A DNA stretch of 10,533 nucleotides, taken from assembly GCA_934351705.1 (NCBI GenBank), contig CAKRJK010000023.1:1-10533 (forward strand), in the 5' to 3' direction. This stretch comes from an uncultured Lachnospiraceae bacterium (GTDB lineage: Bacteria; Bacillota; Clostridia; Lachnospirales; Lachnospiraceae). Positions 6,025 to 10,533 of the stretch are shown piece by piece. The stretch's first letter is position 1, and every line of letters starts with the position of its first letter. Both the position numbers and the translations under genes were made by a program. Below the pieces are notes generated by a model. It was not told the origin of the DNA and ran no database searches. It was given only the letters and a program-made list of their open reading frames with translations.

Positions 6025-7344
6025 CTATTCTTTCTCATCCTTTGAATCCGATGTATTTGCTATCGCCGGCATTCCGTCTGTGATATTAGAATCGATGGTT
6101 GTGATCACCTGCTCACCCTTTTTTAAGCCTTCGGTGATAACAATATCATCTTTTGATGACATTCCTGCAGTTACATATTTTTTTGCAACCATATTGTCTT
6201 TTAACACATAAACAAAATCACCTTTTGAATCCGTATTAACTGCTGCCAGCGGTACATACAACGCATTTTCGGCAGTTCCCAATTCAATGGTCAGTTTTGC
6301 ATCCAGCCCGATGATAAGTTTATCATCCGGATTGTTAATATGTACTCTCGCCGTAGTCATGGTTGCCGCAGATTTTGCATTTCCGTTTGTACTCTCCGTC
6401 GTCTGTGCCGTTCTGCTGATACTGCTGATGACACCTTCGTAGATATTTCCCATCCACTCAATTTTAACAGTCTGTCCTACTGCAAGATTTTCCAGATTGT
6501 GTTTTGAAACCTGAAAATCCACACACATTGCGGATGTGCTGGCAACAGAGATGACATTCATTCCCTCCTGTGCCATTCCGCCTGCATTGACACTGACCGC
6601 TGTGACAATTCCGTCTGATTCTGCGACAATTCCCGCCTTTGCATCCTTGAGTGCCTCGGCTGACTGGGACAATGTCAATTTTGCTGCCTCCTGGGAATAT
6701 TGGATTCCCTGTTTTTCTGAGTCCGTTAAAATGCCGGCAGACGCTGTTTCCTTTTGTGCTTTTGCCTCCGCAAGTTTACTCTGCTCGTTTTCTAACTGTT
6801 TTGTAATATCCGACATCGCAGATTGTATTGCACTGACATCGGCATTTTGCGCTTTTGCGGTCTCAAGCTGTGACTGAAGTGTTGCCAGTTGATCATTGAA
6901 TGCGTTGATATTTGTCTGGCTCTCATTGATTTTAGTTTCTGCCTCCGCCAGCTGGGTTTTTGCGTTTTCACTTACCTCCAAAGATTTTTTTCTGGTAGCA
7001 CCCTCTGCCTTTGACTGCAATTCTGAAATCGTATAGCTTCTCTCCAATGACTTTGTGTCATAGGTCAAAAGATAATCTCCCGCTTTGACGGTATCTCCTA
7101 CCTGAACAGGCACGGTATTGATCTGGGCATTTACGGGTGAGGCATAATTATGGGTATCTTCACTTCCGATTATTCCGCTTGTCTCTAATGTTGCCGTAAC
7201 ATTTCCCTTTTTTACCTTAGCAACATCAACGGTCTGGACTCCGTCACCTTTTGTGCCGCTTATTTTTATCACGATTGCAAGGACGATCACAACCGCCAGC
7301 ACAATCGGTATCACGATTTTTTTCTTACTTTTTATTTTTTTCAT
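6025..7344 (-). CDS. Efflux adaptor, MacA/HlyD (YknX-like) membrane-fusion protein
   Basis: This 439-residue adaptor is anchored in the membrane by one N-terminal helix (about residues 10-27, after a lysine-rich start) and works with the ATPase and permease of the same operon. It shows the HlyD-family order: a first half-lipoyl segment (VQVGDTVKAGDYLL, about 75-90), an alpha-hairpin coiled coil (about 95-215, rich in Ala, Glu, Gln and Lys), a second half-lipoyl segment (ESDGIVTAVSVNAGG), then beta-barrel and membrane-proximal domains. I chose the ATG at 7342-7344 because an AGGAG site lies 7 bases upstream, inside the last codons of the ATPase gene, and the ATG comes one base after that gene's TAA. 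An ATG 15 bases earlier lacks a ribosome binding site. Since this is a monoderm lineage, no outer-membrane partner is expected. Confidence 0.92.
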   Translation of the reverse strand: MKKIKSKKKIVIPIVLAVVIVLAIVIKISGTKGDGVQTVDVAKVKKGNVTATLETSGIIGSEDTHNYASPVNAQINTVPVQVGDTVKAGDYLLTYDTKSLERSYTISELQSKAEGATRKKSLEVSENAKTQLAEAETKINESQTNINAFNDQLATLQSQLETAKAQNADVSAIQSAMSDITKQLENEQSKLAEAKAQKETASAGILTDSEKQGIQYSQEAAKLTLSQSAEALKDAKAGIVAESDGIVTAVSVNAGGMAQEGMNVISVASTSAMCVDFQVSKHNLENLAVGQTVKIEWMGNIYEGVISSISRTAQTTESTNGNAKSAATMTTARVHINNPDDKLIIGLDAKLTIELGTAENALYVPLAAVNTDSKGDFVYVLKDNMVAKKYVTAGMSSKDDIVITEGLKKGEQVITTIDSNITDGMPAIANTSDSKDEKE

Positions 7345-7345
7345 C

Positions 7346-8029
7346 TTATTTCTCCTCATCTGATTCTATTTTTCCGTCCATAATACGAATAACGCGTTTT
7401 GCAGATGCCGCAATATGATCATCATGGGTAATCAAAATCACGGTTCTTCCCTCTGCATGAAGTTTTCCGAGTATTTCCATAATCTCCCGACTGGATTTGG
7501 AATCGAGATTTCCGGTCGGCTCATCCGCCAGAATGATCGGCGGTGCCGCAGCCAACGCTCTTGCAATTGCAACTCTCTGCTGCTGACCTCCCGACATCTC
7601 GGACGGTTTATGTTCCATTCGTTTCTCCAATCCGACCTTCTTTAGTGATTCTACCGCAAGTTCCCTTCTCGTTGCCGCCGGAACATTTCGATATATCAAC
7701 GGAAGTTCTACGTTTTCAAGTGCCGTTAATCCCGGAATCAGATTAAATCCCTGAAAGATAAATCCAATCTCCTGGTTTCGGATCTCTGACAACTCATCAT
7801 CACTCAAGCCGGACACATCTTTTCCGTTTAAATAATAATTTCCGGAAGTCGGCACATCCAAACATCCCAGCATGTTCATAAAGGTGGATTTTCCCGAACC
7901 GGACTGACCGATAATCGCCACAAATTCTCCCTGACTGATCTGCAAAGATACATCGTCCAAAGCCCTGACTTCATTCTCACCCGGATTGTATATTTTCATC
8001 AAGTGAGATACTTCTATTAGTGCTTCCAT
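7346..8029 (-). CDS. ABC transporter ATPase, MacB/LolD/YknY type
   Basis: This is the cytoplasmic ATP-hydrolysing subunit of the exporter, 227 residues, complete. Motifs in order are Walker A GQSGSGKST (41-49), Q-loop Gln93 (GFIFQGFNL), ABC signature MSGGQQQRVAIARAL (145-159), Walker B IILADEP (165-171), the NLDS D-loop and the switch histidine His202 (LITHDD). FNLIPGLTALENVELPL is typical of the LolD/MacB subfamily. A GGGAGGG site upstream supports the ATG at 8027-8029. It is the first gene of the operon, and the adaptor follows one base after its stop, indicating translational coupling. The promoter is at 8069-8097. Confidence 0.95.
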   Translation of the reverse strand: MEALIEVSHLMKIYNPGENEVRALDDVSLQISQGEFVAIIGQSGSGKSTFMNMLGCLDVPTSGNYYLNGKDVSGLSDDELSEIRNQEIGFIFQGFNLIPGLTALENVELPLIYRNVPAATRRELAVESLKKVGLEKRMEHKPSEMSGGQQQRVAIARALAAAPPIILADEPTGNLDSKSSREIMEILGKLHAEGRTVILITHDDHIAASAKRVIRIMDGKIESDEEK

Positions 8030-8051
8030 ATTTCCCTCCCATTCTCCTTAT

Positions 8052-8079
8052 TGTATTATTTATCTAGTACAATAATACA
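8052..8079. promoter_or_regulatory. Operator-like dyad over the ABC operon -10 box
   Basis: TGTATTAT (8052-8059) and ATAATACA (8072-8079) are perfect 8-base inverted repeats, 12 bases apart, centred just downstream of the -10 box (8069-8074). This is a typical place for a dimeric repressor, such as a GntR/YtrA-, TetR- or MarR-type regulator. No such regulator gene is in the window. The AT-rich context means chance is possible. Confidence 0.45.
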
Positions 8080-8097
8080 TTTATTGTCTTTTGTCAA
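8069..8097 (-). promoter_or_regulatory. Promoter of the ABC efflux operon
   Basis: The minus strand has a consensus TTGACA (8092-8097), a 17-base spacer and TATTGT (8069-8074), about 40 bases before the ATPase start. The -35 box is perfect and the -10 box has two mismatches. Confidence 0.7.
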
Positions 8098-8112
8098 TAG
8101 GTTTCGGTAATT

Positions 8113-8128
8113 CTTCATAATACTTCAT
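8113..8128 (-). promoter_or_regulatory. Direct repeats upstream of the ABC operon -35 box
   Basis: ATGAAG occurs twice on the minus strand (8128-8123 and 8118-8113) with a 10-base period, about 16 bases upstream of the -35 box. One helical turn between half-sites at this distance is what OmpR-family response regulators use, and these often control peptide-efflux ABC operons. No response regulator gene is in the window, so the assignment is a guess. Confidence 0.35.
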
Positions 8129-8144
8129 GAAATATTAAGAACTG

Positions 8145-8194
8145 TTAAAAAAAACCAAAAAAAAGAGCTGTATGCACTCATCGCATACAGCTCT
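8145..8194 (-). terminator. Strong terminator after efp
   Basis: On the minus strand, AGAGCTGTATGC (8194-8183) pairs perfectly with GCATACAGCTCT (8175-8164) around a 7-base loop. The run TTTTTTTTTGGTTTTTTTT follows. It begins 14 bases past the efp stop and isolates efp from the ABC operon promoter. Confidence 0.93.
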
Positions 8195-8208
8195 CTTGCT
8201 TACTCTGA

Positions 8209-8766
8209 TTAAATTCTGGACAAATACTCTCCGGTTCTTGTATCAATCTTGATCACATCATTCTGCTCTACGAACAACGGAACCTGAACTTTTGCACCTG
8301 TCTCAACGATTGCCGGTTTTGTAGCACCCTGTGCGGTATCTCCTTTGAATCCCGGCTCTGTGTCTGTAATCTCTAATTCTACAAACAATGGCGGCTCTAC
8401 CGCAAATACATTGCCTTTATGAGAACATACTTTACACATCTCGTTTTCTTTTACGAACTTCAACGCATCTCCGATTGTATCTGCATCCAAAGCAATCTGC
8501 TCATAAGTAGTTACATCCATGAAGTGATATAAATCACCATCGGAATATAAATACTGCATATCCACTCTCTCAATACGAGCCTGTGGACACTTCTCGGTTG
8601 GTCTGAATGTCTTCTCAACAATACCACCGTTGATAATATTTTTTAATTTTGTTCTAACAAACGCTGCTCCCTTACCCGGTTTTACGTGCTGAAATTCGAT
8701 AATCTGATAGATATTACCCTCCAATTCAATGGTAATACCGTTTCTGAAATCACCTGCTGATATCAT
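8209..8766 (-). CDS. efp: Translation elongation factor P
   Basis: EF-P binds ribosomes stalled at consecutive prolines and stimulates peptide bond formation. The protein has 185 residues, the standard length, with a KOW-like N-terminal domain and two OB-fold domains, ending in [10 protein letters not shown]. The modifiable lysine is Lys32 in PGKGAAFVR, the position that carries 5-aminopentanol in Bacillus subtilis, so a similar modification is likely. I use the ATG at 8764-8766, which has AGGAGG at 8776-8781 with 9-base spacing. An in-frame ATG at 8784 would add six residues but overlaps that ribosome binding site. Its own promoter lies in the 87-base gap after rpiB, and a strong terminator follows. 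Confidence 0.97.
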   Translation of the reverse strand: MISAGDFRNGITIELEGNIYQIIEFQHVKPGKGAAFVRTKLKNIINGGIVEKTFRPTEKCPQARIERVDMQYLYSDGDLYHFMDVTTYEQIALDADTIGDALKFVKENEMCKVCSHKGNVFAVEPPLFVELEITDTEPGFKGDTAQGATKPAIVETGAKVQVPLFVEQNDVIKIDTRTGEYLSRI

Positions 8767-8822
8767 ATAGATATTCCTCCTCATTTTGTATGATTATCAT
8801 ATACTGACAATCTGCTTTTTCC

Positions 8823-8851
8823 ATTCTATAATAAAATACGAGAATTTTCAA
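8823..8851 (-). promoter_or_regulatory. Promoter of efp
   Basis: The minus strand has TTGAAA (8846-8851), a 17-base spacer and TAGAAT (8823-8828). The -35 box lies directly after the rpiB stop (8854-8856) and no terminator separates the genes, so efp may also receive read-through from rpiB. A 13-base dyad TATGAT-T-ATCATA (8789-8801) lies in the short leader and has no clear role. Confidence 0.55.
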
Positions 8852-8853
8852 GA

Positions 8854-9300
8854 CTATTTCCTGTTTTTCTCAATTTCATGGATCATATCGATTCGTTTCT
8901 GATGGCGTCCGCCCAAAAATTCTGCTCCCAGATATGCGTCTACGATGCTTTTTGCTGTCTCCATTCCCACAATTCTTGCACCAAATGCAATGATGTTGGC
9001 ATTGTTATGCTCTTTGACTAATCTTGCCGTGGTAGGTTCCGAGCAGACAGCTGCACGCACTCCCTCTACTTTATTTGCCGCAATGGAGATTCCCACTCCG
9101 GTTCCGCAGATTAAAATTCCGCAGTCTGCCTTTCCCTCGACAACAGCCTCTCCGACTGCCTGTCCGTATTCCGGATAATTGCAGCTATCATGCGTATCTG
9201 TTCCAAAGTTGATCACCTCATATCCCTTTTCTTCAAGGTATGCCATAATCTCTTGTTTCATCTCAACTGCTGCATGATCATTTCCGATTGCTATTTTCAT
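8854..9300 (-). CDS. rpiB: Ribose-5-phosphate isomerase B
   Basis: RpiB interconverts ribose 5-phosphate and ribulose 5-phosphate in the non-oxidative pentose phosphate pathway. The 148-residue length and motifs fit the RpiB/LacAB family. GNDHA is at residues 6-10 (Asp8, His9 in the substrate site), with the active-site Cys65 in ILICGTGVGISIAANK, His98-Asn99 in EHNNAN, and Arg109 and Arg132 as phosphate-binding candidates (GGRHQKRI). The active-site Cys65 favours RpiB over a LacA-type subunit. The ATG at 9298-9300 has AGGAG at 9311-9315. It overlaps the end of the YqeG gene by 23 bases, so the two are transcribed and probably translated together. efp follows with its own promoter. Confidence 0.95.
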   Translation of the reverse strand: MKIAIGNDHAAVEMKQEIMAYLEEKGYEVINFGTDTHDSCNYPEYGQAVGEAVVEGKADCGILICGTGVGISIAANKVEGVRAAVCSEPTTARLVKEHNNANIIAFGARIVGMETAKSIVDAYLGAEFLGGRHQKRIDMIHEIEKNRK

Positions 9301-9811
9301 TTTTCTTCTGCTCCTTTTTTAACCGTTTTTTATAAAAGAATAGCACGATTCTCTCAAGACGACGTTTCAGAACGATCTGAATCTCCTCTTTCGGATGGAT
9401 CGGCTTTGTCAAAAATGTACGGATTCCCGTCCGGTTTGCGCCATATACATCCGTAAAGATCTGGTCTCCCACAAAAATCGTGTTTGTCCTGTCTGTTCCG
9501 AGGACTTCCATCGCCCGCTCATAGCCGGGTATCTTCGGTTTTCCCGCTTTAAAAATATAGGAAACCTGCACCTCGTCATTAAACATTTTCACACGCGGTT
9601 CCTTGTTGTTCGACAACAGGCAGCAGGAAAATCCTATCTCCTTTAACTCCGCAAACAATTTTTTTGCCCGCTCGTCTGCAGGAGCACCGTGCGGCACCAG
9701 AGTATTGTCTATATCGAAAATAATTCCCCGGTAACCCTCTTCATATAATTTTTTATAATCAATTTCATAGGCTGAATCTAAATATTCGCCCGGATAAAAA
9801 CGTCTAAACAT
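9278..9811 (-). CDS. YqeG-family HAD phosphatase (subclass IIIA)
   Basis: This 177-residue haloacid-dehalogenase-type phosphatase belongs to the YqeG group (phosphatidylglycerophosphatase-like), whose cellular role in Bacillota is not settled. HAD motif I is FDIDNTL with the nucleophile Asp33 and Asp35, motif II is SNN (67-69), motif III is Lys91 in AGKPK, and motif IV is GDQIFTD (Asp116, Asp121). There is no cap domain. The C-terminus is highly basic (KKRLKKEQKKNENSNRK) and may contact membrane or nucleic acid. Its ATG (9809-9811) directly follows the TAG of the upstream gene with no strong ribosome binding site, so it depends on translational coupling. Its 3' end overlaps rpiB by 23 bases. 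Confidence 0.9.
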   Translation of the reverse strand: MFRRFYPGEYLDSAYEIDYKKLYEEGYRGIIFDIDNTLVPHGAPADERAKKLFAELKEIGFSCCLLSNNKEPRVKMFNDEVQVSYIFKAGKPKIPGYERAMEVLGTDRTNTIFVGDQIFTDVYGANRTGIRTFLTKPIHPKEEIQIVLKRRLERIVLFFYKKRLKKEQKKNENSNRK

Positions 9812-10348
9812 CTATTTCACCAAATTAGAAATCTGCTTAAAGGTATCACTGCCCGCTTTTTCCATAAGTTCAAACAACAATGCCTCGTAAGTTGTGATGA
9901 TAACTCTGGCGTCACGCATACGCTTGAGTGCATATTTTTTGTCATTTAAATTTCTGGAAGAAACACAGTCTTCAATGACAATCGGCTGATACCCCATATC
10001 CAACAAATCCAAAGCGGTCTGCATCACGCATACATGCGTTTCGATACCGCAGAGCACAATATTCTTTTTTCCCCGGATTGCCTCCTTGACTCCGTCGACC
10101 TTTGCACAGGAAAATACGATTTTATCATAGTATTCCTCTGTTCCCGCCGCTTCATGAATCTCTTTTATATTTAATCCCAGACCTTTCGTGTACTGTCCTG
10201 TAATACACATAGGAACCCCCAGAATCTTTAATCCTTTTAATAATTTGACACTTGTCTCTATCAATTCTTCTTTCTTTGCGATCGTCGGCAGAATCCTCTC
10301 CTGATAATCTACTACGATACACGCTGTATTCTCTGTTGATATTCTCAT
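9812..10348 (-). CDS. Isochorismatase-family cysteine hydrolase
   Basis: This 178-residue cytoplasmic hydrolase belongs to the isochorismatase/nicotinamidase fold. The catalytic triad is visible: Asp14 (IVVDYQERI), Lys76 (YDKIVFSC) and the nucleophile Cys107 in GIETHVCV (101-108), which includes the usual cis-peptide segment. The protein is shorter than typical PncA and lacks an obvious metal-binding DxHxxxH cluster, so it is closer to the YcaC-like or unassigned amidohydrolases; the substrate is unknown. The ATG at 10346-10348 is preceded by AAAGGAG. It is first in a three-gene unit with yqeG and rpiB. Its promoter should lie within 10349-10427, where a TATACT (10379-10384) is present but no clear -35 box. 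Confidence 0.88.
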   Translation of the reverse strand: MRISTENTACIVVDYQERILPTIAKKEELIETSVKLLKGLKILGVPMCITGQYTKGLGLNIKEIHEAAGTEEYYDKIVFSCAKVDGVKEAIRGKKNIVLCGIETHVCVMQTALDLLDMGYQPIVIEDCVSSRNLNDKKYALKRMRDARVIITTYEALLFELMEKAGSDTFKQISNLVK

Positions 10349-10427
10349 GTCAGTTCTCCTTTCCTCGTATCTGTTTCCAGTATAAGCGAAAGTACCCTAT
10401 CTTATAGCAATGCTTTACATCTTCTAA

Positions 10428-10456
10428 GTAAAAAGGAGTGTTTTTTCAAACACTCC
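10428..10456 (-). terminator. Terminator after rpmF
   Basis: On the minus strand, GGAGTGTTT (10456-10448) pairs with AAACACTCC (10443-10435) around a 4-base loop and is followed by TTTTTAC. It starts 13 bases after the rpmF stop and separates rpmF from the hydrolase operon. Confidence 0.88.
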
Positions 10457-10469
10457 ATAATTGCTTTTA

Positions 10470-10533
10470 TTAATCCTGAGGAATAATTTCTTTTTTGTTG
10501 TATGAGCCACAGCTTTTGCACACTCTATGAGGC
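10470..10533 (-). CDS. rpmF: Ribosomal protein L32, C-terminal end (cut by window edge)
   Basis: The last 20 codons and the TAA (10470-10472) are in the window; the rest lies beyond its end. The peptide PHRVCKSCGSYNKKEIIPQD matches the C-terminus of bacterial L32, including the second CxxC pair of its zinc ribbon (VCKSCG). L32 is a component of the 50S subunit. Whether the first cysteine pair is present cannot be seen. The gene is followed by its own terminator, so it is a separate transcription unit from the hydrolase operon. Confidence 0.88.
   Translation of the reverse strand, partial: PHRVCKSCGSYNKKEIIPQD

Noticed and set aside
7345..7359. Five-codon longer start for the efflux adaptor
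   Set aside because: No ribosome binding site precedes it, whereas the ATG at 7342-7344 has AGGAG at ideal spacing.
8767..8784. Six-codon N-terminal extension of efp from an upstream ATG
   Set aside because: The upstream ATG overlaps the AGGAGG that serves the ATG at 8764-8766, and the shorter form matches the standard 185-residue length.

Overview
The window looks like chromosomal DNA from an anaerobic Bacillota of the Lachnospiraceae type. Base composition is moderately AT-rich, almost every gene has an AGGAGG-type ribosome binding site, elongation factor P carries the Bacillota-style PGKGAAF loop, and the gap-pgk order and a YqeG phosphatase also fit. No rRNA, tRNA, CRISPR array, insertion sequence or phage gene is visible. 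The genus assignment is inference.

Layout. (1) 1-1804, minus strand: gap (glyceraldehyde-3-phosphate dehydrogenase) followed by the first 181 codons of pgk, with a hairpin terminator between them. gap has a good promoter and a 5'-end mRNA hairpin. (2) 1976-2617: a GC-rich, non-coding block made of two diverged copies of a roughly 290-base element arranged head-to-head. Each copy folds into a long rod of about 62 bp capped by a conserved core, and the two copies show compensatory base changes. I do not recognise this element; it is the most unusual part of the window. (3) 2644-4706, plus strand: a PHP-family (HisJ/HisK-like) phosphatase, then an Rpn-like PD-(D/E)XK nuclease with a 15-fold tetrapeptide repeat tail and a strong internal translation start. 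A bidirectional terminator closes this block. (4) 4781-8097, minus strand: a three-gene MacAB/YknXYZ-like ABC efflux operon (ATPase, membrane-fusion adaptor, FtsX-type permease), with a TTGACA promoter flanked by regulator-site-like repeats. (5) 8145-10533, minus strand: rpmF (3' end only) with its terminator, then an isochorismatase-family hydrolase, a YqeG-type HAD phosphatase and rpiB in a tight overlapping operon, then efp with its own promoter and a strong terminator.

Functionally, most of the window is housekeeping: lower glycolysis (gap, pgk), the pentose phosphate pathway (rpiB) and translation (efp, rpmF). Two accessory insertions sit among it. One is the paired structured element plus nuclease between gap and the ABC operon; the other is the efflux operon itself, which probably exports a peptide or other amphiphilic compound. 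The nuclease with its intragenic start resembles the Rpn/RpnS arrangement described in enteric bacteria, in which the C-terminal part of the gene is also translated separately as an inhibitor. Here that is a prediction from the sequence.
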